This document shows, in pieces, positions 20,001 through 30,400 of a stretch of DNA of 64,000 bases. The notes under the pieces were generated by a model. It saw only the letters and a list, made by a program, of their open reading frames with translations. It had not been told where the DNA came from and searched no databases. The translations under genes were made by a program, and so were the position numbers. Source of the DNA: Rebecca billardiae RCC1528 (Eukaryota > Haptophyta); NCBI GenBank assembly GCA_965240325.2, contig OZ251228.1:248001-312000 (forward strand), written 5' to 3'. The number at the start of each line of letters is the position of its first letter. Positions within the stretch are counted from its first letter, which is position 1.

Positions 20001-20254
20001 CCCCGGAACTTGCATAGGTGCCTCGCGTAGTCGGCGCGCTCGATCTTCATATCCCACTCGCGATCCCAACCGATGAAGTGGACGGTCACGGCGTCCGGGG
20101 ACGCGGCGGTGATGGTGGCGGGGTACCACACCCCGTTGATGTCGAGGGCCTCGACCGTCCGACCCACCGTCAGGTCGCTGGCGTCGACCGGAGCGCGGGG
20201 GTACATCGTGAGCAGCGCGCTGCTCTCAACGCGCGCGCGGCTGGCGCGGCACAA
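17029..20254 (-). CDS. Tudor-PHD-AWS-SET-PHD histone methyltransferase (NSD/ASH1-like)
   Basis: Four exons: 20254-18323, 18195-17974, 17795-17697, 17544-17029; about 922 residues (906 if the Met at 20206 is used). Order: two Tudor/chromo-barrel-like repeats (about 31-70, VTVHFIGWDREWD; about 95-137, VKVHYKGWRPKWDEW); PHD-type Cys/His clusters (about 180-470, including VCCECGEAENNKYGQAMALC); AWS (CSCAALDLGCDEGCFNRSVR); SET (GWGVRADSPIRAGSLVVEYV, RFINHSCEPN, LAYNYR); post-SET (RCRCEAPNC); and a C-terminal PHD (CRQCRRNDDAEATLLCDGCD). Expected activity: lysine methylation of histone H3, most likely H3K36 by AWS-SET kinship. Introns 1 and 2 begin with GC, not GT: the exons end LNK and PNIE exactly where the SET alignment demands. 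Intron 3 is GT-AG. Confidence 0.88.
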
Positions 20255-20360
20255 GTCCGGCGACGGGCCTCGGTCGCTCGGCTGCTTGTCCGGAATAAAC
20301 CATCATGGCTGCTCTTACAACCATGAACCATCAATAGCAAGGTTGACCGTTGGTCATCGG

Positions 20361-20804
20361 ATGGACAGCATCGACGCCCTCGTCCTCGCGTTCGCGGCGG
20401 AACGTCCGCAGGGCACGGGGGTTGAGGCTCGGATCATGGCGGTGTCCATGGTGGCGAAGGAGATGACGGAGACTGGTCCCAACATGCACGCAGGCCAAGA
20501 TGCTGCGTGCGAGCAAAACACCGGCAAAAACGTGCGCAAGGAGCAGGGCAAGGCAACAGGTGCCACGAGGTTGGGGAAGCGCGGCGCGGCGGCGGCGACA
20601 TGCGCGGGGAGTGAGCGTCGGCAGCAGGATGGCGACAGGCATCAACGATTGACCTCAACATCGCGCGGAGCCCGCAAGCCTGGAAACCTGAAGATGGCCA
20701 GACGGAGAGCCAAGCTGCCGCAGTACTGTGACGGCTCAGATGCGGAGGACCTGGCTTGGCTCCGAGAGCACCTGGGACATTGGGATCGCTTGGTGGCGCA
20801 GTGA
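20361..20804 (+). CDS. Hypothetical small protein
   Basis: 147 codons from the ATG at 20361, divergent from the SET gene (106 bp between starts). The N-terminal third has natural composition (MDSIDALVLAFAAERPQGTG, then ARIMAVSMVAKEMTE). The rest is basic and Ala/Gly-rich, ending DAEDLAWLREHLGHWDRLVA. No domain or membrane segment is recognised. It may be spurious, since GC-rich sequence keeps frames open here. Confidence 0.3.
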   Translation: MDSIDALVLAFAAERPQGTGVEARIMAVSMVAKEMTETGPNMHAGQDAACEQNTGKNVRKEQGKATGATRLGKRGAAAATCAGSERRQQDGDRHQRLTSTSRGARKPGNLKMARRRAKLPQYCDGSDAEDLAWLREHLGHWDRLVAQ

Positions 20805-21589
20805 TGCTTCCATGCCTCGGCTCTCGAGCGTATTGACGGGCCGATGCTAGTGTCCGAGCGCGAGCGCCTTTCTGAGCGAAGTGCAGTGCCCGATGCCGCA
20901 TCGGTCTCGTCAGACTCAATCTGTCATCTGACCGCCGACGATTACTCAGTACAGAATGCTCTGATTATGAAAACCGCGCTAGCCCGGTAATTAATGGCAC
21001 CGCCTATAATCGGCTAATGGCCGAGAGATAGGACCCGTACCGGATAGGATCGCGGATGACCTTTAACATGCAGCAGGTGATGGCCTGCCATAGTACTACT
21101 GCTATGCGACGGTGTGACTACTTTTAAAGTAGATAACTACTTTAAAGTAATGCATCGCGGATTCGGCGCGCGGAGTTCACACGTCACTCCGTCACTCGGT
21201 CGACTGCGAGTGTGAGACGACAGCCGTGAGCAGGTCGTAGACGTACTTCTTAGTTCAGTCGTCAAGTTCGTCTAGTTGATGTTATTACAACTAGTCAGTA
21301 GTCACGCGTCGACCAATCAATGTGCTAAAGCACTATAAGCGGCCCGGCTGATGCTGGCCCTGCTGCTGACTAGCGCTAATGCAGTGGAGTTGGCGTTAAT
21401 ACTTCGGTTGGCCGCCAATGCCGGACGACGTCTCGGACTGAGCCTCGTCTGAGACGTCTCGCTCTTGGTCTCGGACTCTGGGCTCTCGCCGAATCTCGGC
21501 CGCTATCGAGTATCGGCCGGCTTATCGCAAATGCTAGTAGGGAGCATTGATCATAGGCGCTCGGCCGCGGCGGCCTCCGCCATCGCCAC

Positions 21590-21783
21590 CGCTTGCCCCT
21601 CTCCGGGGCCCCAGGCCGAGGCGGTGCTCCATAATCCCGGCCCCGCCCCCGTAGGGGGCAGCCCCCGTAGGTAGGGGCAGGGCTGCAGGTGGTGCAGAGC
21701 CTGACCTGGTTAGTGGTTGGGTAAGTACGTACTAGCTATACGTGTCTGCTGCACTCAGCCTGACGCCTGCCCGTGTGTGTCGG
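21590..21783 (+). repeat. Dispersed element B, long diverged copy ending in (GT)n
   Basis: Aligns with 61472-61648: both contain CCAGGCC(C)GGAGGCGGTGCT-like sequence, CCCGGCCCCG...CCCGTAGGGG, GGCAGGGCTGC and then a GTGTCTG(C/T)TGCACTC...CCTGACGC end. In this copy the 3' end runs into (GT)n. The 17-codon frame is damaged here (no ATG). Confidence 0.6.
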
Positions 21784-21790
21784 TGTGTCT

Positions 21791-21792
<2 letters not shown>

Positions 21793-21845
<53 letters not shown>
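21793..21845 (+). repeat. (GT)n microsatellite
   Basis: About 26 uninterrupted GT units directly downstream of the element-B copy. Confidence 0.95.
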
Positions 21846-21849
<4 letters not shown>

Positions 21850-23405
21850 ATACCAGTTAGCCTGATGAGTCGGTGCAGAGTAGTAATTCACTCATCAGTC
21901 GGCCACGGACCGCACACTCGGCACAGTACCGCGTGGCGTGGCCGTATAAGCTCGCTGATTCTCAGCATTTCGCATTCAGTCAGAGGCTTTCGAGTGATTC
22001 GACGACGGACTGCTGCTGAGTTACGGCACAGTGTCATTGACATTAGTGGCCCAGACACCGTGAGGCGGTCTGATGAGCGACAGCGGCACGGTGCCGCCAC
22101 TGCCGGCGCCAGTGCATCACTCCTCATTCGCCCGTTACGACCGTCCGATGACGCTCATTTAGTCATGGTCATGCCGCCCGAACAGTGGGCCGTCCGGATG
22201 CCGCCCCGCAGGCCAGCTCGGCCCGAGCCAGCCGGCCGGCACTCCGCACTGCGCCGCACTCGGCACTGCGGGACGAAGCGCGGCCCGCGGAGCAGGCCCG
22301 TCCGAGCGCGGATCGGAAGCCGCTGACTAGGTCTAGCAGTATAGCTCGGCGCGGGTCACCCCGCAGTTCCAACTTGCTGTGTGCTGTGAACCTGTCACTG
22401 TGTCGCCAGCCGAGCCGCCCGTAGCCTACTGTTACTCGGAGCCGCCCATGCAACACGGTGTGACACTGAATGTCGAGCCAATCCGAATAGGCTGTATAAC
22501 GCCGTAGACGACTGTCGGACTAAGCTAGGACTACTACTACAATACCTTCAGCGACTCGGACGACGATTGCGCGCCTTGCGCGGCTTGGACCGGCGCCGCA
22601 CTCACTCCCGCCCAGTCCCCAGTCTCACACAGTCTGAGCCGCACCACAAGTAGCTTATTACGACATAATATTCGATTATATATTATTATTAGACGAAGCG
22701 TATATATCGCGTCACGGCTTCGCAGGGCCGCCAGCACTTGCGCAGCCCGTTGCAGCTGCAGCAGTCTCACTCTCACGCTGAGTCTCAGCTGTCTGCGCAG
22801 TCTCGCCTCTCGGGGCTCGGCGGTCAGGCTTCGCGCGTTGCGGCTCGGCGGACTGAGTCTGAGATGGGCATCCGAGGACTGACCGGACCGTCCGGAGCCG
22901 GCGCCGTGCCAGGACTCGGGCACTGAGCCGACTATACGCCACGGTATTCAGACTACTCGGCGGCGTTGCTGTAAGCAGTCTGCCAGCACGGTCAGTACGG
23001 TCAAGCTCTGAGAGAGTCTGATACGCGCGCAGCCGCTCGGCCGTGAGGCGTGACTGTGAATTATCACGGACCGGGACTTAATTACAGTCTCATGCCCGCG
23101 CACGGCCGGCTCATTGTCGGCGGGGCCGGCCCGCCCGGAAACGGGTGGCATCACTTGCCGGCATGGACGCATCGTCGCATCCAATAATATCGTGATGCAC
23201 TTAGTATGACCTAAGTCGTGATAATAGCTAGCTGGCGTCCGCGGGTGAGGCTGCTCGCCCAGCGGAGCCCCCAGAGCCTGCTCCGTGCTCGGCTGGCGGT
23301 TGTGAGTCCGGGGGCGCGCAACGGCATTCACGGCTCGTGAGCGCGAAAGCGATCTGCCGCCCTGAACCCAGTGCGCAGTGTCCGCGAGTCATCGCGCAAG
23401 CACAC

Positions 23406-24191
23406 TCAAACCTTGGTCTGGTTCTTGACCTTCTCCGCCGCCGCCTTGATCGCCTCAATGTCGCCCAGGTAGCGGCCCGAGTTGAGCGGCGCGATGCAGC
23501 CCTCCTGCGGCATGGGCTGAAGGTTGGCGTCGAGTTTGTACACGAGCGGCGTGCCCGTCGGGATCTCGAGCCCGGGGATCACGTCTTCGCTGATGTTCTC
23601 CAGGTGCTTCAGGATCGAGCGCACCGAGTTGCCGTGCGCAGCGATGAGCACCGTCTTGCGCGCCTTGAGCGCAGGCACAATGTCCGACTCCCAGAAGGGC
23701 AGCACGCGCTCGATGGTGTCCTTGAGGCACTCCGTGTCGGGGATTTCGGACGGCTTGAGGTCCTTGTACTTGGCCTCCTTCGACGGGTGGTACGGGCTGT
23801 CCTTCTCGAGCGGCGGCGGCGGCACGTCAAAGCTTCGCCGCCAGACCTGCACCTGCTCGGGGCCGTGCTTCACCACCGTCTCCTTCTTGTCGAGGGCGGT
23901 GAGGCCGCCGTACATGCGCTCGTTGAGGCGCCAGCTCTTCACCACGGGCGCGTACATCTGGTCCGACGTCTCGAGCGCGAAGTTGAGGGTCTTGATCGCG
24001 CGCTTGAGGTAGGAGGTGTAGCAGATGTCAAACTGGAGGCCCTCGTCGATGAAGAGCTTGCCGGCGCCCTTCGCCTCCTCGACGCCCTTGGGCGAGAGGT
24101 CCGCGTCGACCCAGCCGGTGAACTTGTTGGACACGTTCCACTCGGACTCGCCGTGGCGCATGAAGACCAGGGTCGCGTGAGCCTCCGACAT
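23406..24191 (-). CDS. PGAM: 2,3-bisphosphoglycerate-dependent phosphoglycerate mutase
   Basis: Single exon, 261 residues from the Met at 24191 (MSEAHATLVFMRHGESEWN), close to the usual 250-255 of the family. It interconverts 3- and 2-phosphoglycerate in glycolysis and gluconeogenesis. Visible motifs: the phospho-acceptor His in RHGESEWN (residue 13), the substrate loop ERMYGGLTALDKKET, and the second catalytic His in AAHGNSVRS. A longer in-frame N terminus (to 24770) is Arg/Ser-rich and lies across the divergent gene's leader. It might contain an organelle-targeting extension, but the standard start is the better call, implying a cytosolic enzyme. Confidence 0.95.
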   Translation of the reverse strand: MSEAHATLVFMRHGESEWNVSNKFTGWVDADLSPKGVEEAKGAGKLFIDEGLQFDICYTSYLKRAIKTLNFALETSDQMYAPVVKSWRLNERMYGGLTALDKKETVVKHGPEQVQVWRRSFDVPPPPLEKDSPYHPSKEAKYKDLKPSEIPDTECLKDTIERVLPFWESDIVPALKARKTVLIAAHGNSVRSILKHLENISEDVIPGLEIPTGTPLVYKLDANLQPMPQEGCIAPLNSGRYLGDIEAIKAAAEKVKNQTKV

Positions 24192-24474
24192 GATGGCGGG
24201 CTCGGGGCTCGGGGTTCTCTTCGCGAGCTGGGACACACGATCGATCGACGTTCTTTCGCGCCCGGCCGGCCGCGACGAATCGAATGATTCGTCGGCTGCG
24301 CGCGGAGCGTCGCGCCGCTCGCCCTGAAAACACCGGACAAGCCAAGCCGCGGCCGGGCGAACAAATCGGAAATGAAAATGAAACTCGGTGACCATTGACC
24401 AATTCTGCTGACCATGATTCATTTCTCTCGCGCCGGTGCCTCCTGCGCACGGCAGGTACCTGGTACCGGGCAGC
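24192..24474. promoter_or_regulatory. Divergent promoter region, PGAM / CUB-IPT gene
   Basis: 283 bp between divergent starts. It includes a less GC-rich block (about 24360-24425) with A-rich GGAAATGAAAATGAAAC. No TATA box could be assigned with confidence. Confidence 0.35.
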
Positions 24475-27400
24475 ATGGCTGGCCGCCCATGGCGCCGCCC
24501 CCCCTTCCGACCTTGGGGGGTGGGGCTCGCGCTGGCCGTGCTGGCGCAGCTGCCGGCCTCCCGCACGAGCGAGGGGGCGTCAGTCGATCCGATGGCGCCG
24601 AGGCAGGACGACCCTCTGCGATTGCAGCGCGCGATCCACGCGCGCGAGCCGCTGTCTGAGGAGCTGCTCGGCTGGGTGGTGACGCCGCAGATGGCGGAGG
24701 ACCACCACCGACGGCTGGCGGTATCCGAGGAGGACGCGGTCTCGTGCGACACGTTCGTCACCCTCCTCACCGCGCAGCGCGGCGACTTTGCAATCTATGA
24801 CGACGTGCACGGCTTCAAGTCGTACAAGACGTGCTACTTCCGCATCATCCCCCAGATCCGCACGAGCTCGATGACGCTCATCTTCACCGCGTTCGACATG
24901 CCCGTGGGCGGCGCGGTGCGCGCGCGCGACGTGGCGACTGCCCCTCGCCGGCACAGGCGTGCCCGCCGCCGTGCCCGCCGCTCACCAACCTCGCGCCGTG
25001 CCGTCGCCGCCGCGCGCTCGCCTGCGCGCTGCCGCGCCGCGCGCTCGCCCGTGCCCCCCCCCCTCGCGCTCGCGCTCGCGCTCGCGCAGCATTACATCGC
25101 CGTGTACAACGAGACGCTGAGCGAGGAGTCCCTGCTGTTCAAAGCGCCCGACTCGCTCACCGGCGGCACGGAGGTGCCCGCGCCGCTGACGTGCACTAGC
25201 TGCACCTCCTTCCTCGTCGTGTTCCGCTCGAGCCACCCGGTCTCTGACTTCTCGAGCGGCGGTCGCGTGTACGCCGGCTTCCAGGCCTCCTACTCGGCGG
25301 TGCAGTTCGACCTGTCGTCGTTCTCGCCGCTGCTCGGGCCGATCGGCGGCGGCACGCGGGTGACGCTGTACGGCGTCTTCGGCGGCTTCTCCGGCCGCAC
25401 GTGCGAGTGGGAGGGCCCCTCGGCCGTCTCGGCGCCGCAGGAGGCGACGACCGACAGCTACGCCGAGTGCACCGCGCCCGAAGTGGGCCTGGGCGGCACG
25501 TACGTGCTGTCGATGCAGGGGATCGAGGACGGGAGCTCGCTCCTCCGCGCGGCGGACGAGACGCCGGACGAGTCGTTCGTGTACTACGTCGACCCGACCG
25601 TCGTCTCCGCCGCGCCCGCCAAGGGCAGCTACAACACGCAGGTGCTGGTCACGCTCAGCGCCGCGCTGCCGGCCGGCACGTCCGTCGGCCGCGCGCTCAA
25701 GTGCAAGTTCGGCACGGTGAACGTGGCCGCGTCGGTGAGCTCGACGAGCACGGCGGCGGTGCGGTGCAACGCGCCGATGCCGCTGACGGGCACGACGACG
25801 CCGTCCGTCGGCCCCACCGTCGCCGTCAGCGTCTCGCTCAACGGGCAGCAGTTCACGAGCTCGAGCGCGCCGTTCACGTACAACTACTACTGCTCGGGCA
25901 CACGCACGCTCACCGCGGACAAGGGCACCTTCTCGGACCACGCGCGGACGGGCGTGGCGCCGTACCGGCCGTACTCGTCGTGCGCGTGGGTGATCGACCC
26001 GTCCGACTCGTCCGCGCCGCTGATGCTCGTCATCGAGCCCGACGTCGACCTCGAGCCCGGCGACGACTTCATCGAGGTCTACAACGGCACCGTCCCAGAT
26101 GGCGACCGGCTGATGCGCACCTACCCGACTGGGTATGACGACACGCCCGAGCAGCTGCAGCCGCTGTTCGCGACGAGCGGGAGCATGTACGTGCGCTTCC
26201 GCACGCGCGTCTTCACCGGGCGCACCGGCTTCACCGCCACCTACTCCGCGCTCGACCTCGGCCTCGTCACCATCAGCCCGGTCGCGGCGAGCGTCTCAGG
26301 CAACGCCACGGCGGTCGTCACCGGCCAGTTTGCGAGCATCGCGGCGCGCGCCGACGCGTCCTTCACGCTCGACTTCGTGTTCACGGCGCAGGGCGTGACG
26401 AAGGCGGAGGTGGAGAGCGCGAGCGACGCCGAGCTCACCCTCTCCCTCCCGGCCGCCCTCGACCCGGACTCGCCCAACACCAAGATCAACCTCGACGTTC
26501 CGGCGTACGCCCTCGGCGCGGCGAGCGGCGCGTCAGAGGCCGTGCACGTGCGGCTGCGGCTCGTGGACGGCGGCACGACGATCGTCACGGAGGACGCGCT
26601 GAACTTCACGTACTTCCGCGACCCGGTCGTGTCGTCCGTCACGCCCACCTCCGGCGTGATCGGCACCACCGTCACCGTGCGCGGCCAGAACTTCGTCGAT
26701 CTCGAGACGCTGCGCTGCCGGTTTGGCAGCACCGACGGCGCGCTCGGCTCGACCGAGTGGGTGGACGAGGGCACGGTGGTGTGCGTCGCGCCCGTGCCGG
26801 CGTCGGCGTCGGGCGGGCGCTCGCCGTCGTTCGGCGTGACGGTGTCGAACAACGCGCTCGACTACTCCAACGACGACGTCACCTTCCAGTACAAGGTGTA
26901 CTGCGGGCGCAACGCGCAGGGCTCGCTGCGCACTGACTTCACCACCTCGATCGCGGCCATCACAGACCACACGGGCGGCGGCGTGTACATGCCCAACTCG
27001 CTGTGCGAGTTCGGCATCGACCCGCCGGGCGCGTCGGAGGCGCGGATCCGGTTCGACCGGCTCGACCTGGCCAACACCGACCGCCTCGTCCTCACCGCCT
27101 CCGACGGCGAGGAGTTCGACGCGCTCAACCAGTTCATCGCGACGGGCGAGCTTCCTGAGGTGACGGTGCTGTCGTCTCCGGTGCTCGTCGACTTTGCGAC
27201 CGCCTCGCAGGCGCTGGGGGAGGGGTTCCAGCTGACGTTCTACGACAACACGATCGTGGTGGAGGACTGCCCCGACGCGGACGCGAGCTCCGCCCTCGAG
27301 GTCACCACCGACGTCTCCTCCACCTCGCTCAAGGACGGCGGCGCCATCTCGGTCTCCGTGCTCGACCAGTCGTTTGCCTTCCACTTCCTCGACCCGGGCG

Positions 27401-30400
27401 CGGCGATCGAGCGCGTGCGGATCGTGATCGTCACCACCTCCGCGGACGAGCTGCTCACGGACAACGGCGCGCTGCTCGCGTACGCGCTCGAGGCGTACTG
27501 CCCCGCCGCCGCCTCCGCCACCTCCACCGCCTCGATCGCGGCGAGCGGCGAGCTCAAGCTCTACCACTGCGTGCCGGCGGGCGTCTCGGAGCGGCTGTAC
27601 ATCGGCATCTTTGGCAACTCGGGCGGGAGCGACTATATCCCGTATGACATCGGCTGGTCGACGGACTTCATCCGCGAGCTGAGCGACGCGGACGGCTCGC
27701 GCTCGGCGTCGTTCCCCGGGCAGCAGGACGGCGAGGTGCTCTACGTCGCCATCAACCCGCCCACCGACGCGTTCAAGGTCGAGCGGCACGCCATCCACGT
27801 CGTCGTCTCGTTTGACGACTCGACCGAGGGCGATCGCGCGGGCACGCTGCGCGCGAACGCGGTCAAGTGCGCGACGGCGAGCGACGCGCAGTACACGCTG
27901 CTCGAGCCGGACCCGGTGACGGAGCGGTGGGAGCTCACGATCATGGAGCCGCCCACCCTCGCGGGCAGCTGCGCGAGCGCCGGGCACGGCGGCTCGGCGG
28001 TGCAGTGGTTCATTACGTTTGAGGCGCGGCCGGGCGTTCAGAACTCCGTCACCGTGAACGTCGAGGTCGACTACGAGAAGCTGCGCTACCCCGTGGGCAA
28101 CCTGCTCGCGTTCGCCTCGATCGCGGCGGGGCAGACGCACTACCTCAACCTCGAGACCGGCGCGGTGCTCGACGTCGACGTGCGCCCGTGCGTCTTCGAC
28201 GAGACGAGCCGCGCGTGCGACGACGCCAACGACGGCGCGGAGCACCTCGCCGCCGCGCAGCTGGTCGTGCAGGCACAGAACGCCGCGTCGCTCAGCGCGC
28301 TGTGCTTCGCGAGCGGCGGGAGCCTGCCGCAGTCGGACTCGACGCCTGACTCGGGCGGCTCGTACCGCCTCTCCGCGTGCGGCGCGGGCGAGAGCTCCGT
28401 CGACACGCCGTGGGTCCTCGCCGTGACCAACAACGGCGACCGCGCGGTCTCCTACTCGATCGACGCGTCCGCCGACACGATCGAGGTGATCGCCTTCGAC
28501 GAGGGGAACGAGGTGCTCAAGGAGGGCGAGCTGGTGAACGCCGAGGCGTACGTGTACTACCAGGTCGCGATCGAGCGCAACGACGGCCTCGACGTGCTGC
28601 TCTCCACCACCACCACCTCGACGAGCGCGCTGCTGGAGCTGTACGCCTCGAGCGAGGGCTGCGCGTCCGCCAACCGCGACGCGACCGGCCAGGCGAACGT
28701 GACGGTGCCCGTGAACCGCGGCACGGCGCAGGAGTACCACCTGGTGCTGCCGCCGTGCACGAACGCCACGCTCTTCTTCGTCTCGGTCTTCACGCCGCTC
28801 AACTCCGCGCAGACCTTCGACATCACCTTCAAGCGCCGGCCGAAGGCGCTCGAGCGCGACCTGCTTGGCGGCAGCGACGTGCGCGCGATCCTGCCGCGCT
28901 CGTGGCACGCGTGGGAGCTGGACATGAGCGGCGACGAGGTGGTGACGATCACGCTGACCGAGCTGCTCCTCACCACCACCGAGTCGGGCACCGACTCGGG
29001 CGAGGCCAACCTCGAGCTGCACATCCTCCCGATGCGCGGCGCGGACGTGCCCTCGGTGTGCGCCGCCTTCTCCGGCGACGGCGCACTCTTCGAGTACCAG
29101 CTGCGCGAGACGCGCTCGGCCGCGGCGGAGGACAAGGTGTACACGGTGTCGATCGCGGAGTGCGCGGTGTCGCGCCTGCTCGTCGGCGTCTACTCGCGCG
29201 ACGCGCGCCGCGGCGGCTTCGTCGAGTACACGCTCTCCGTCGACAGCCAGCCGCGCGCGTTTGTCGAGGGCTCGGCGCCGTTCAGCGGCCACCTTGTCGC
29301 CAACCAGACCAACATGTTCGAGGTGTCGGCGGTGACGGCGGACCGCACGCTCGTGGTGCAGGCGCTGATCGACGGCGAGGAGTCGGACGAGGCGCTCACC
29401 CTCTTCGTCCAGCCCGAGTCCCTCGCCACGTGCGGCGGCGTGCAGAACTCGACGCAGGTCGGAGTCAACCTGCCAACGCTCGTCGGCGGCCAGCTGCAGT
29501 TCATCGACAACCAGTGCGCGTCCTCGCCGCAGGTGTACTTCATCCGCGTGCTGGGCATGCCCGAGATCGGCGGGCGCAACATCGAGTACACGCTGCAGGT
29601 CACCTCCGAGGGCCAGGCCGACTTCTCGCTCACGCTCGACCCGACGTTCCAGCTCTGGTCCGAGCCGATCGTGCTCGCGTCCGGCACGTGGCAGTACAAC
29701 TTCATGAGCGTGCCGCCGATCGGCGCGGAGGAGGCGGTGGGCGCGAACGCGCGCTTCACGCTGGACGTGCAGTCGATCACGCACGAGCTCGCCTCGGGCG
29801 AGGTGCTCACGCCGCTCGCCGAGGTCTCCGAGCTGCTCAACGTGTACGTGCGCGACGACTCGTCGTGCCCGTCGCTCCTCGACGGCATCCGCACGATCGT
29901 CGACGGCTCGGTCGACGTGGCGGACGTGACGCTGCTCACGGGGCAGCAGGTGTACATCGGCCTGCGCGGCGCGTGGACGACGCGCCGGCAGTACGCCTTC
30001 CGCGTGCGCCCGCGCTTCCTCTGCACCGAGGGCTACTTCGCCGACAGCTACGACCAGGCGTGCGAGCCGTGCCCGCCGGGCGAGTACTCTGCGCAGGAGG
30101 GCGCGACCGAATGCATCCCGTGCTCGATCGGCCAGTTCTCGCCCGAGCCGGGGCGTGTGGCGTGCGACCTGTGCCCGCTGGGCACCTTCCAGGACACGCC
30201 GGGCGCCGCCCTGTGCAAGCCGTGCCAGACGGGCACCTTCGGCCCGCGGCCCGCGGCGATCACGTGCGACGACTGCGACCCCGGACTTTACCAGGACCAG
30301 TCGGGGCAGCCCGAGTGCCTGCAGTGCCCGGTCAACACCAACTCGCCGAAGAAGTCGGCGGCGATCACGGAGTGCGTGTGCGACGAGGGCTTCTTCAACC

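Larger units (their letters stand above)
20805..23405. other. 2.6 kb gene-poor region
   Basis: No convincing coding sequence. It holds a palindromic TACTTTAAAGTA motif pair (about 21118-21152), a dispersed element (about 21590-21783) ending in a (GT)n tract, and GC-rich, CpG-dense stretches at 22190-22330 and 22730-22930. Open frames are Arg/Ala/Ser-rich shadows. Confidence 0.5.

Noticed and set aside
22169-22923. Several 60-190 codon frames in the gene-poor region
   Set aside because: Arg/Ala/Ser-rich on both strands, no splice-joined continuation, no motif.
23406-24770. Longer N-terminal form of phosphoglycerate mutase (about 454 residues)
   Set aside because: The extra part is low-complexity, runs through the divergent gene's leader and coding start, and the family start MSEAHATLVFMRHGE fits the Met at 24191.
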